DNA of 37,462 nucleotides from contig CAZJPD010000003.1 of the NCBI GenBank assembly GCA_964547795.1, positions 1 through 37,462 of the forward strand, read 5' to 3'. The translations under genes were made by a program, and so were the position numbers. The notes under the pieces were generated by a model. That model was not told the DNA's origin. It was given only the letters and a program-made list of their open reading frames with translations, and searched no databases. This document shows positions 17,721 through 27,500 of the stretch, piece after piece (within the stretch, counting starts at the first letter, position 1; every line of letters begins with the position of its first letter). This stretch comes from CAZJPD01 sp964547795. Lineage in GTDB: Bacteria; Pseudomonadota; Alphaproteobacteria; Rickettsiales; Midichloriaceae.

Positions 17721-20700
17721 TATAACATTTTTTGCTGATAGAAGCTGAGGATTTTGCAACTGGTTCTCCTGTTCGGATAGGCTGATGCAAGACATTTTTT
17801 ATATATTGCCAGTTGTCTCCTGTATTCAGTAGGTATCGTATCGGCTGTTATCCTTCTACCTTTATCGGTTTTAATCTCTATTATCTCAATGCTATCATCA
17901 TTAATGATGAGCTTATCGATTTTTGTAGATATGGTATTTCCATTAACATTGCTTTGTATTTTTACTTCTGAAAGTATATTGTCCCCATAAAAAATATTTG
18001 GAAATTTTTTCACAATTTTTTCTGTAATTTTTATAATGTCGTCAACTTCTTCAATGGGTATTATCTCAAACTCTGATGTATTAGATAGATTTTTGATGTA
18101 TGTTGTCCATCTCTGCCCTGGAATTTTTGGAATATCATATAATATTTTGTGAATAAAATTTCCCCGTATCACTACTAAATCAGAATATAATTGCTCTTTT
18201 TCTGAAGCAATTTGGTGTGGTGTAGCCTTCTCCGCAATATAATTTTCTTTTAAAAAACAAGGCAATTCCTCACCTCTCTCTTCCTCATCAATAATATCAA
18301 ATTTATACCCTTCCTCAGGCAATTGGTTATATTCGATAAAATTGTCTACAAGAACGTGTTTTGCAATGTCATACCAGCTGTTTTTTCTACTTTTCGCATT
18401 CCCAAATATGTACAATTCATTTTCAGCTCGTGTCATAGCAACATAAAATAATCTCAAGCTCTCCTGTTCGGCTTTTTTCCTTTTTTCTTTTTTTACTTCT
18501 GCAAGAGTATCTATTTCATATTGGTTAGAATATTGTATGACCAACTTGTTATCATGCCAAAAATATGTGTCCACAGGTAGATTTTCAGAATCAGAAGCAT
18601 CTGCTATAATTACGATGGGAGATTGTAAACCCTTCGCTGCATGGGCTGTAATTACATTCACTCCTTGAACATTATCATTCTCTATTGTGGCTTGCGAATT
18701 ATCGCTAAACCACTTCAAAAAAGATTGCCCTCTCTTTTGGTATTTACTTTCAAACTCCAATACCTTGTCTAAGAACAGCTCTATAATCTCCTGACGATTT
18801 TCGCTATATTCCATAGAGAAAATAAATTTGCGGGCATACAGTAGGTTTATGTAAAATTGATGTAGAGAATTATTTTCATACTCGCCTTTCAGCTCAAGTA
18901 ATAAATCTGCGGTGTTAGAATGAAGGGTTTGCAACATATTCCAAACACTTTTTGCACCTCGATTATATGTAACTTTAAAAATATCCTCTTCTGTAAAGCT
19001 GAAAAAAGGCGATTTTAGCAGTCCTGCTAAATTAAGATTATCCTCAGGCAATAGGAAAAATCTTATTAATGACAATAAATCAAGGATCAAAAGATTATGG
19101 TTAAAATCAATTTTATTGATTTCAGACACAGGTATGTTTTTTTCCTTTAGTGAATCAACAAGATAGCTAACTCTTTCACTTCTCTTTCTAAACAAAACCA
19201 TTATATCTTGAGGTTTTGCCCCATTACTTAAAAGACACACTACAAAATCCGCAAGTTCCTCTGAATTATGTTGCTTTTTATCAAGCACCTCCTCATCTCT
19301 CTGTGGCAATACCCATCCACTCTGTTTGATTTTCTCAGGTTCTTTGTATGAATATTCAATTACTTGTACTTTTCCTACATTTTCTTTTATCGCTATATGC
19401 TTAGGATGGTTTTCAAATTTAATACTGAAAATTTTATTCACTGCTTCCAGGATTTCTTTTTGAGAACGGAAGGAATGGGTCAGTTCCAAATTTTTCCACG
19501 ATTTTTGTTCTTCATGAAATCTTGCCTTATAAAGCTCATTGATTTCCAGGAAATACTCAGGCTCAGCTCCTTGGAATCCATATATAGACTGCTTGTAATC
19601 GCCAACAATGAATATTGTAGCATCTTTGCTTGTAATGCTCGTGATAATTTTCTTTATTAAAAGCCATTGAGTTTTACTTAAATCCTGTGCTTCGTCGATT
19701 AAGATATGGGATAAGGAAAGGTTTAATGAAAACAGCAAAGTCCCCATGTCATTAGCATTGTTAAACAGCTCTAACACCTTTAAAATCAAATCATCATGTT
19801 CTAAATATCCCAACTCTTCCTTTAACTTTTCGTATTCGTGTGTGATTTGGTTTAAAAAGATAATTACACACTGCATAAATTCAGCTTGTTCTTGAGTAAT
19901 TTTTGCTTTGACAAAATCCAATATCCTTAGTTGTGCTTTTTTATATAATTCAAGGAAATCAGGATTTTTGCTTCTAAAATCTTTGCTAAAAGGCAATATA
20001 ATCCTTGCAGTCATGATTTTTGTTAAAAAGCAGTTGAGGTATTCGCTCAAGTTATCTTGCCTAAATTGTATATCACCTTTAAGCCAATCACTGATTATCT
20101 GCAGAGTTTCCTCCTCTTCTTGAATTAATCCCTTTGTAAATCCGCTTACTGCTTCTTCCCGTATAAAATTATCTATTATATCATTGCTGCTTCTATTTTT
20201 ACTGGCATTATAAAATTTATATTGTTCGTCAATTAATGCTTGAATAGAAGTATGCGAGTTAATGAAGTTGTAAAGTTTTTGCTTTTGAGAAAGTAGATTA
20301 CTGAGCAATTGTAAAAGACTATCGTAGTCGTATTTTTGTGCTAATTTGTTGATGGCAAAATCTATTTCTATTTTTGTGCGAGATAGTATAATGACTTTTT
20401 CGTAGGCTTTTTCTACTAATTTTTTTTTCGTATAGTCATCAATAATTTTTATTTGATCCAACTCATTTTCATCTATGTAATGACTTTGCTTTAAAACTTT
20501 TACACAAAATGCATGTAGCGTATCTATCCGAAATTTATCAAAATTATCCAAGTAAATTTCATAAAGTCGCTTAGCATATTTCAACCTATCATTTGTTGTA
20601 TTCTTTCCCGTTAAAGCTTTAATATCAAGACGCAATTGGTTATCATCCATTAAGAACCAATACTCCAGCTTACTCCTTAACCGCTCTAGCATTTCATTTG

Positions 20701-20893
20701 TTGCTACATTGGTAAAAGTAATGCAGAGTATATCCTCTATTTTTGTCCCATTTAGCAATAACCTAAGTATCCTATCTATCAGCGTTTTGGTCTTACCAGT
20801 TCCAGCAGATGCGGACAGATATACATGGTATTTAGGATCAGATGCTTGTTGTTGGATTTTAACAGAAGTATCGATATTTTGTTTTAGGATCAT
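17720..20893 (-). CDS. addA: Double-strand break repair helicase-nuclease subunit AddA
   Basis: AddA is the UvrD-like helicase and nuclease subunit of AddAB, which resects broken DNA ends for RecA. The Walker A motif lies near residues 28-35 (SASAGTGKTKT). Later motifs include LIDEAQDLSKTQW (Walker B), VGDYKQSIYGFQGAEPEYF, VITAHAAKGLQSPIVI and FYVAMTRAENELYIFG. The C-terminal PD-(D/E)xK nuclease is seen as KIDKLI...IEIIEIKTDKGRR. I place the start at ATG 20893 (1057 residues). The frame stays open to 21082, but that extension runs across a pseudogene in another frame and is not AddA-like. The partner addB, often adjacent, is not in the window. Confidence 0.93.
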   Translation of the reverse strand: MILKQNIDTSVKIQQQASDPKYHVYLSASAGTGKTKTLIDRILRLLLNGTKIEDILCITFTNVATNEMLERLRSKLEYWFLMDDNQLRLDIKALTGKNTTNDRLKYAKRLYEIYLDNFDKFRIDTLHAFCVKVLKQSHYIDENELDQIKIIDDYTKKKLVEKAYEKVIILSRTKIEIDFAINKLAQKYDYDSLLQLLSNLLSQKQKLYNFINSHTSIQALIDEQYKFYNASKNRSSNDIIDNFIREEAVSGFTKGLIQEEEETLQIISDWLKGDIQFRQDNLSEYLNCFLTKIMTARIILPFSKDFRSKNPDFLELYKKAQLRILDFVKAKITQEQAEFMQCVIIFLNQITHEYEKLKEELGYLEHDDLILKVLELFNNANDMGTLLFSLNLSLSHILIDEAQDLSKTQWLLIKKIITSITSKDATIFIVGDYKQSIYGFQGAEPEYFLEINELYKARFHEEQKSWKNLELTHSFRSQKEILEAVNKIFSIKFENHPKHIAIKENVGKVQVIEYSYKEPEKIKQSGWVLPQRDEEVLDKKQHNSEELADFVVCLLSNGAKPQDIMVLFRKRSERVSYLVDSLKEKNIPVSEINKIDFNHNLLILDLLSLIRFFLLPEDNLNLAGLLKSPFFSFTEEDIFKVTYNRGAKSVWNMLQTLHSNTADLLLELKGEYENNSLHQFYINLLYARKFIFSMEYSENRQEIIELFLDKVLEFESKYQKRGQSFLKWFSDNSQATIENDNVQGVNVITAHAAKGLQSPIVIIADASDSENLPVDTYFWHDNKLVIQYSNQYEIDTLAEVKKEKRKKAEQESLRLFYVAMTRAENELYIFGNAKSRKNSWYDIAKHVLVDNFIEYNQLPEEGYKFDIIDEEERGEELPCFLKENYIAEKATPHQIASEKEQLYSDLVVIRGNFIHKILYDIPKIPGQRWTTYIKNLSNTSEFEIIPIEEVDDIIKITEKIVKKFPNIFYGDNILSEVKIQSNVNGNTISTKIDKLIINDDSIEIIEIKTDKGRRITADTIPTEYRRQLAIYKKCLASAYPNRRTSCKILSFYQQKML

Positions 20894-20972
20894 TAGATAA
20901 TAGGCAATATTACATGATATTTTTTGTAGACAAAAATATATGCTATTCCGTAAGCATGCTTTAACAGGGCGA

Positions 20973-21497
20973 TCATAAATGAAATTTAATGAAAATAGTG
21001 ATAAGCAAGCCCATAACGCTTGTAACTTGTATAATAAAAAGCCCAATAATCCATTTAAGAGTATCATGTTTGCTTTTGGCAATTTCTGCAGAAAGTTTTG
21101 TAGAAAGTGTAGTAAAACCTATTTCTTGGTCTTTTCTCAATATACTTATTTCTTGTCTGAGTAAATCAGTTTCAGACTTATTTTCTTTTCTAAGTGTTTC
21201 AATGCCTGCTTTACTTTTTTTTTAAAGTGTTTCAATATCAGCTTTTATTTCCTTTCTAAATGCTTTAATTTCTTGCTTAATAGGGGTTATCTCAGTTTCA
21301 ATCTTATTAAATCTTTCAGAGGTTTCTTGCCTATATCCAGCAAACTCTTCTTTAGTAACAAGTTAAGAAAAGTCATAATCACGGCTAAGTGCAATGGAAG
21401 TAACAACTTCCTCTGCAACCCTATCCTGAAGCCCTACAGCAATAAGTCTTTTAACAGCTGCATGAGTATCAAAATTCATAAAATGCTCTACTCTCAT
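20973..21497 (-). pseudogene. DUF1640-like coiled-coil/membrane-anchor protein, two internal stops
   Basis: One reading frame runs through this gap with two in-frame TAA codons (21363-21365 and 21222-21224). It has no frameshift. The start is ATG 21497 or 21479. The N-terminus FDTHAAVKRLIAVGLQDRVA matches the 'FDTxxxxKxLxxxGF...QAEA' opening of DUF1640 proteins. A charged coiled coil follows with a repeated IETLRKE-type unit, then a C-terminal hydrophobic segment (WIIGLFIIQVTSVMGLLITIF) ending at TGA 20973-20975. The first stop looks like CAA to TAA (FSQLVTKEEF). The second falls at an A9 run in the repeat. Read-through would give about 172 residues. The function of the family is unclear; it resembles mitochondrial CCDC90/MCUR1 in layout. 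Confidence 0.75.
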
Positions 21498-21672
21498 AAA
21501 GTCCCACAACTCTATTTCTTACCATTATATAGGTAATGAAAAAAAAAGCAATTACAAATGCAATTCGTTGTATAGTTTTAGATTTTTCACCTTTTTTCTA
21601 TCTTTTTTCCTTTTTTTAGATGATACTTTAGATATCTTATGCCTTCTTTATCTTGAATGATTTGCAATATTA

Positions 21673-22191
21673 TTAATAGTCAGCAACAAATCTCCAGTTA
21701 TAGCCCTTACCTTTACTAATACCAATCCTAGGTGTTTGTTTGAAATTTGATATATCTATATGACTGAAAATAGAAAACCATCTATTATTTATGATATCCA
21801 TATTATTGTGTTTAATATTTATACCAAAAGTTTTACATACCTTTCCTGGTCCGTTCAAAATTACTGAATTACCACCAACTTCTTTAACACCTCGAATTAG
21901 TACTGCTGCAGGAAAACCTTTATCTTCTGTTACAACATTTAAACAGTGGTACATTCCATATATTAAATACACATAGCTAAATCCTGCCTCTCCAAACATC
22001 ACAGCTGTTCGTTTAGTTAAACCTCTACTTGCATGACATGCAGGATCATCCATCCCTATATAAGCTTCTGTTTCGATGATAACACCTTGATGACCTTTAA
22101 ATATAAGTAGTTTGCCCAATAAATCTCTTGCTACTTGTAGCGTAGGTCTTTGATCAAAAGCTCTAGGCAATGAACTTATATTTTCTTTCAT
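21673..22191 (-). CDS. mpg: DNA-3-methyladenine glycosylase (AAG/MPG family)
   Basis: This enzyme removes alkylated purines such as 3-methyladenine and starts base excision repair. The 172-residue protein shows the family signatures ARDLLGKLLIF, VIIETEAYIGMDDPACHASRG (catalytic Glu in ETEAY), RTAVMFGEAGFSYVYLIYGMYHCLNVV and AAVLIRGV. The C-terminus (PRIGISKGKGYNWRFV) is also typical. It is slightly shorter than the average of 180-200. It starts three bases after sufE ends and is likely co-transcribed with it. Confidence 0.93.
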   Translation of the reverse strand: MKENISSLPRAFDQRPTLQVARDLLGKLLIFKGHQGVIIETEAYIGMDDPACHASRGLTKRTAVMFGEAGFSYVYLIYGMYHCLNVVTEDKGFPAAVLIRGVKEVGGNSVILNGPGKVCKTFGINIKHNNMDIINNRWFSIFSHIDISNFKQTPRIGISKGKGYNWRFVADY

Positions 22192-22194
22192 ATT

Positions 22195-22602
22195 TCAAGC
22201 GGATTCTGATGCCATAGACTTAATTTTACCAACTACTACAAAAAGACCATTACTCCTACTTGGAGTGAGGTAATTTTTCAACCCCAAGTTATCAAATAAT
22301 TCCTGGAAATCTGTATTTAATATTTCCTCTTTAATAAGACCTGAGAAAATTCTCAGTACCATTGCAAGCAACCCCCTTACTATTAAAGCATCACTATCAG
22401 CATCAAAATAGTATTTGTTCTCCTTTTGTTTTGCTACCAACCAAACCTGACTTACACAGCCCCCCACCTTATTACTATCAACTTTTTGCAATTCATCCAA
22501 TCCTGGTAATTTCTTTCCAAGTTCTATGATATAGGAATATTTTTCTTCCCAATCAGTAAATAATTCAAATTCCTTTATAACTTGCTTTATTCTTTGATTC
22601 AT
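22195..22602 (-). CDS. sufE: Cysteine desulfurase sulfur acceptor SufE
   Basis: SufE accepts persulfide sulfur from the desulfurase SufS and passes it to SufB. The motif KVGGCVSQVWL places the active cysteine at about residue 49, as in E. coli SufE (C51). I use the ATG at 22602 (135 residues), preceded by AGGA. A TTG at 22617 in the same frame would add five residues but has no ribosome site. It is divergent from iscR-sufB, so acceptor and scaffold genes share an intergenic control region. mpg is downstream. Confidence 0.93.
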   Translation of the reverse strand: MNQRIKQVIKEFELFTDWEEKYSYIIELGKKLPGLDELQKVDSNKVGGCVSQVWLVAKQKENKYYFDADSDALIVRGLLAMVLRIFSGLIKEEILNTDFQELFDNLGLKNYLTPSRSNGLFVVVGKIKSMASESA

Positions 22603-22609
22603 TTTCCTG

Positions 22610-22637
22610 TTGACCAAGATGTTAGGTAATATATAAT
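22610..22637 (+). promoter_or_regulatory. Strong candidate promoter of iscR-sufB
   Basis: TTGACC (22610-22615), a 16-base spacer and a perfect TATAAT (22632-22637) make one of the best sigma-70-like promoters seen in the window. The predicted transcript would start near 22644, leaving a 5' leader of about 35 bases before iscR. Confidence 0.65.
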
Positions 22638-22662
22638 CAGGACAAAAATAGTACTAGGTTAT
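22633..22662 (+). promoter_or_regulatory. Candidate Rrf2/IscR operator overlapping the -10 box
   Basis: ATAATCAGGAC (22633-22643) and GTACTAGGTTAT (22651-22662) form an imperfect palindrome around an A/T centre. The second arm reversed reads ATAACCTAGTAC and agrees with the first apart from one gap and two changes. It overlaps the -10 box and the predicted start point, where a repressor would act. The ATA...GAC-AT-rich centre layout recalls type 1 IscR sites. Autoregulation by the adjacent gene is inference. Confidence 0.45.
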
Positions 22663-22680
22663 TTTTATTTCAATAACATT

Positions 22681-23109
22681 ATGATGAAAATCAACAGATT
22701 GACCGACTATGCGACATTATTAATGTACGAAATGGTACATGATGAAGATAATATTGTAAATGCAAAGTATTTAAGCAAAAAAACCCAAATCAGTGAAGCA
22801 ACAGTTACAAAGCTTTTAAAAATTCTGGTCAGAAATGAATTATTAAAATCTTACAGAGGTAATACTGGTGGGTATAGGTTAAATAAGAAATCATCCGACA
22901 TAAGAATTTTTGATATAATTATAGCTATAGAGGGAAATATATCATTAACATTATGCGGGATAGATAATGCTTGTGAATATAATACAGGATGTAAGGTCAA
23001 GCACGGATGGAGTAAGTTGAATAGCTTGTTTATACAGGCACTGCAAAATTTTACGATCAAGGATTTTATAGATAATAATACTAGCTTTCAATTAAAGAAG
23101 ATAAACTAG
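22681..23109 (+). CDS. Rrf2/IscR-family Fe-S cluster-sensing regulator
   Basis: This 142-residue protein has the Rrf2 winged helix (DYATLLMYEMV...LSKKTQISEATVTKLLKILVRNELLKSYRGNTGGYRL). Three cysteines follow at 92, 98 and 104 in the C-x5-C-x5-C spacing of IscR, with His 108 nearby as the possible fourth ligand. This indicates a [2Fe-2S] sensor. It lies seven bases upstream of sufB, so it is probably the Suf-type regulator of the Rrf2 family (TIGR02944-like). It likely represses its own promoter when clusters are plentiful. Two ATG codons in tandem open the gene. Confidence 0.93.
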   Translation: MMKINRLTDYATLLMYEMVHDEDNIVNAKYLSKKTQISEATVTKLLKILVRNELLKSYRGNTGGYRLNKKSSDIRIFDIIIAIEGNISLTLCGIDNACEYNTGCKVKHGWSKLNSLFIQALQNFTIKDFIDNNTSFQLKKIN

Positions 23110-23115
23110 GTAGAG

Positions 23116-24558
23116 ATGGCAAATACGTTATCAGCACATGAAGAGTTTATTAAGCAGGACTATAGGCATGGGTTCATAACGAATGTGGAGTCCATCAAAG
23201 CTGAAAAGGGACTTAATGAAAAAGTGATTGAGTTTATATCTCACAAAAAAGATGAACCAAAGTGGATGCTTGAAAAAAGGTTAATCGCTTATAAAGCATG
23301 GTTAAGTATGAAAGAACCAAAGTGGGTAAATCTCAAATATCCAAAAGTAAATTTGCAGGATATGTATTATTATTCAGAACCTAAAATGAAAAAGCTGGAT
23401 AGTTTAGATGAGGTAGACCCTGAAATACTCAAAACATACGAAAAGCTGGGAATTCCTTTATTCGAGCAGAAACTCTTAGCTGGTGTTGCTGTGGATGCTG
23501 TTTTTGACAGTGTTTCTGTTGCAACTACCTATAAGGATTCTTTGAAGGAAAGGGGAATAATTTTTTGCTCTATATCTGAAGCTATTAGAGAATATCCAGA
23601 GCTAATAAAGAAATATTTTGCCTCAGTATTACCTCATTCAGATAACTATTTTGTAGCACTTAATTCAGCGGTTTTTAGTGATGGAACATTTGTTTATATA
23701 CCTAAAAACACTAAATGTCCTATGGAGTTATCTACATATTTTAGAATAAACGAAGCAAAGACAGGACAGTTTGAACGTACATTAATTATAGCGGATGAAG
23801 GCAGTGAGGTGAGTTATCTTGAAGGATGCACAGCCCCGACAAGGGATGAAAATCAGCTTCATGCTGCTGTGGTTGAACTCATCGCACTAAAAGGTGCTAA
23901 GGTTAAATACTCAACAGTACAAAACTGGTATCCTGGCGATAAAAACGGCAAAGGAGGAATATATAATTTTGTTACTAAACGTGGATTATGCAAAGGTGAT
24001 AACTCAAAAATTTCATGGACTCAGTTGGAAACGGGTTCTGCAATCACCTGGAAATATCCAAGTTGTATTTTAAAAGGCGATAATTCCATTGGGGAATTTT
24101 ATTCAGTTGCACTTACCAATAATTTTCAACAGGCAGATACAGGTACTAAGATGATTCATATTGGTAATAATACTAAAAGCACGATTATCTCAAAGGGCAT
24201 TTCAGCAGGAAATGGTAGCAACGTATATCGTGGATTGGTGAACATATTGCCTAATGCTAAGAATGCAAGAAATTATACGCAATGCGATTCCTTACTATTG
24301 GGAAGCAAATGTTCTGCTGGCACTATACCATATATTGAAGCTAAAAACGATACTGCTCATATTGAACATGAGGCTACTACATCAAAGGTTAGCGAGGATC
24401 AATTGAATTACTGTTTGCAGAGAGGAATTAAAACGGAAGAAGCAATATCTTTAATAGTAAATGGATTTTGCAAAAAGGTGTTAAACGAATTGCCAATGGA
24501 ATTTGCTGTTGAAGCTAGGGCTTTACTGGGGATTAGCTTAGAAGGAGCAGTAGGTTAA
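23116..24558 (+). CDS. sufB: Fe-S cluster assembly scaffold SufB
   Basis: SufB is the scaffold component of the SufBC2D complex on which Fe-S clusters form. The 480-residue length is normal. Diagnostic stretches include VFSDGTFVYIPKNTKCPMELSTYFRIN, EGCTAPTRDENQLHAAVVELIA, NWYPGDKNGKGGIYNFVTKRG and QCDSLLLGSKCSAGTIPYIEA, which contains the conserved cysteine that takes part in cluster building. It follows the regulator by a few bases. sufC, sufD and sufS do not follow here; dnaE converges 23 bases after the stop. Confidence 0.97.
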   Translation: MANTLSAHEEFIKQDYRHGFITNVESIKAEKGLNEKVIEFISHKKDEPKWMLEKRLIAYKAWLSMKEPKWVNLKYPKVNLQDMYYYSEPKMKKLDSLDEVDPEILKTYEKLGIPLFEQKLLAGVAVDAVFDSVSVATTYKDSLKERGIIFCSISEAIREYPELIKKYFASVLPHSDNYFVALNSAVFSDGTFVYIPKNTKCPMELSTYFRINEAKTGQFERTLIIADEGSEVSYLEGCTAPTRDENQLHAAVVELIALKGAKVKYSTVQNWYPGDKNGKGGIYNFVTKRGLCKGDNSKISWTQLETGSAITWKYPSCILKGDNSIGEFYSVALTNNFQQADTGTKMIHIGNNTKSTIISKGISAGNGSNVYRGLVNILPNAKNARNYTQCDSLLLGSKCSAGTIPYIEAKNDTAHIEHEATTSKVSEDQLNYCLQRGIKTEEAISLIVNGFCKKVLNELPMEFAVEARALLGISLEGAVG

Positions 24559-24581
24559 ATAGCCATGAGTTAGCAATGTCA

Positions 24582-27500
24582 TTATTTTATACTCTTTTTT
24601 GTCTCTTTTCCACTGGTCTGATTTTTCTGGGACATTATAGTTCTGTCAACATTCCTTATTTGAATTCCTTCTTTTTTCAAAATTTCTAACTTATCCAAAC
24701 CCACTAACATCTGTGGGTCATGTTTGAAAATCACGATATCACCTTCCTCAAGTTCTGCTATTAGCTGAATTTTTACTCCTTGCTTATAGTTGATTTTATC
24801 CTTTATAAATTCTAGTTGTTTTTTGTTTTTTATCGTGATCTCAACACATATACCAAATTCTGAAACAGCATGTTCTATGGTCTTTACATCCCATGCTATG
24901 ATTCTCAAACCTGCACTGTCCCTTCTTATCTCAGATTTAAAATAGAGTGTATTTCCTTCTTCTAAAAGGTCATTCACCTTCAAAAGCAAATCCTCATTAA
25001 AAATAGCTAAATCAATGAAGCCCCTTAAGTCAGAGATTTGTAAAAAAGCGTACTTTCCTCTAACGGTAGAGCGTACTTTTTTAGATAACAACACGCCCGT
25101 CAAATTTACTTTCGATAATGAATCTTCAATTTTATCAATATCGCATGCTTCTGTAATATCTAATTCTTTGATTATGCTCTGATATTTCTCTAAAGGGTGT
25201 ACTGACAGATAATATCCAAATGATTCAAACTCAGCTTGCATCATTTGCTTCTCATCCCACTCTTCAAACATCTCTAATTGTTGTTCATATGCGGTATCTT
25301 CAACCACATCAAAAAACAAACTCAGTTGATTCTCATTTTTATTATTCATATTGGAATGCTTTAATAGAAGTTCAGTATTCATTAATAACAAATTTCTATT
25401 GATTTGCAGGGAATCAAAAGTTCCTGATTTTGTCAGGTTTTCAAATACCTTTTTGTTGATACCAATATCGGATACTCTTTCAAAGAAATCAAATATATCT
25501 TTGAATTGACCACCTCTTTCCCTTTTCTCCACTATTAAATCCACAATTTTCTTTCCCACACCTTTTAACCCAGCAAGACCAAATCGTATCTTACCATCTT
25601 CTATTATAAACTCTGCCTTTGAGTGATTAATATCAGGTAACAGGGCTGTTATGTTAAATTTCTTTGCCTCCATGAGGAATAGGTATATTTTATCGGTATT
25701 GTCTATTTCCAGATTGATAGAAGCTGTAAGGAATTCTAACGGAAAATTTGCCTTAAGATAGGCGGTTTGGTATGAGATATACGCATAAGCCACCGCATGA
25801 GATTTGTTGAAACCATAGCTTGCAAACTTGTTTACAAGGTTAAAAATTTCCTCTGCCTTACGTTTATCAATATTATTTGCTATGCAACCGTCAATAAACT
25901 TACTCCTTTGTGCTTCCATTTCTTTCTTGATTTTCTTGCCCATTGCTCTTCTTAGCAAATCAGCTTCAGCCAACGTATATCCAGCTAAAATCTGTGCTAT
26001 CTGCATCACCTGTTCCTGGTATACTATAATACCATAAGTTTCTTTCAACACTGATTCAAGCAGAGGATGAATATAATCAATTTCTTCCTTCCCATGTTTT
26101 CTGCTTATGTAGCTTGGTATATTATCCATAGGACCTGGTCTATATAAAGAAACTAAAGCTACCAAGTCATCAATACGATCGGGCTCAATTTTTTTGATTG
26201 CTTCTCTCATGCCAGAACTCTCAAATTGAAACACTCCCATGCAATCCCCATGTGATAGCATTTTATAGGTTTTCTTATCATCCAAAGCTATTTTAGATAT
26301 ATCCAGGTTCACACCACTTTGTTGAATTAATTTACAAGTCCAAGAAATCACTGTCAGGGTCTTTAATCCCAAAAAATCAAATTTTACCAACCCTATTTTC
26401 TCAGCATATTTCAGTGAATACTGAACTATAGGCATATCGGAATCTGTATCTTTGTATAAAGCTACGACCTTTGTTAATTCTCTATCAGCAATTACGATAC
26501 CTGCCGCATGAGTTGAAATGTGCCTATTGACCCCCTCTAATTTCAAACTTATTAACATGAGTTTTTCTATATTTGAATCGCTTTTGCCTTGTTTTTTCAA
26601 CTCCTTATCCATATCGATCGCTTCCTTAAGAGTGATAGGGTTTGCAGGATTATTTGGCACCATCTTGCAAATCTTATCCACCTGTGTATACGGAATCTGC
26701 AATACTCTTCCTACATCCCTCAACGCAGCTCTTGCCTGTAATTTTCCAAATGTGATAATATGAGCAACCTTATCACTACCGAACTTCTGTTTTACATATT
26801 CAATTACTTCATCTCTTCTATCTTGACAGAAATCTATATCAAAATCTGGCATTGAGATTCTATCGGGATTTAAAAACCTTTCAAAGAGAAGACCAAACCT
26901 TATGGGATCAATATCGCTGATTTCCAAACTCCATGCCACAACTGAGCCAGCTCCTGAACCACGACCTGGTCCGACAGGTATCCCCTGCTTTTTACTCCAT
27001 TTAATAAAGTCAGTTACAATTAAAAAGTAACTTCCAAAATTCATCTTATTAATTACTAACAACTCAAATTCAAGCCTTTCAAAATATGCTTTTTGTTTCT
27101 CCTCATCATAATTTTGCAGTCTTCTTTTTAGACCTTCTGTTGCTTGCCGTATCAGTTCTTGTGCTTCAGCTTTTTTAGATTTTAGAAGTTTAGGAATCAG
27201 TGGCTTGCTTTCCTTAAGCAGAAATGAGCATTTTTTCGCTATCAGCTCTGTATTCTGTACAGCTTCAGGAATATCTGCAAATAGCTTTTTCATTTCCCGC
27301 ATGCTCTTAAAATAATTCTCACTACCTACCTTGTTGCGGTTATCCTCTATTAGATACCTTCCCTCTGCTATACAGATCAAAACATCAAGTGCATCCTGCA
27401 TGTTTTGAGTTATATACTGTGTAGGGTTTGTGGCAACTATGGGAATTGATTTTTCAAGTGCAATATCAGTTAAAAACTTATCAAATTCATAGTTATGATT

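Noticed and set aside
20894..21082. N-terminal extension of AddA by 63 residues
   Set aside because: It overlaps the end of the DUF1640-like pseudogene in another frame and is unlike AddA; family N-termini begin near ATG 20893.
21498..21672. Peptide-like frame after mpg (IIQDKEGIRYLKYHLKKGKK)
   Set aside because: Only about 27 codons, no ATG start and a stop soon after; too short to call, though it could be a remnant of a gene.
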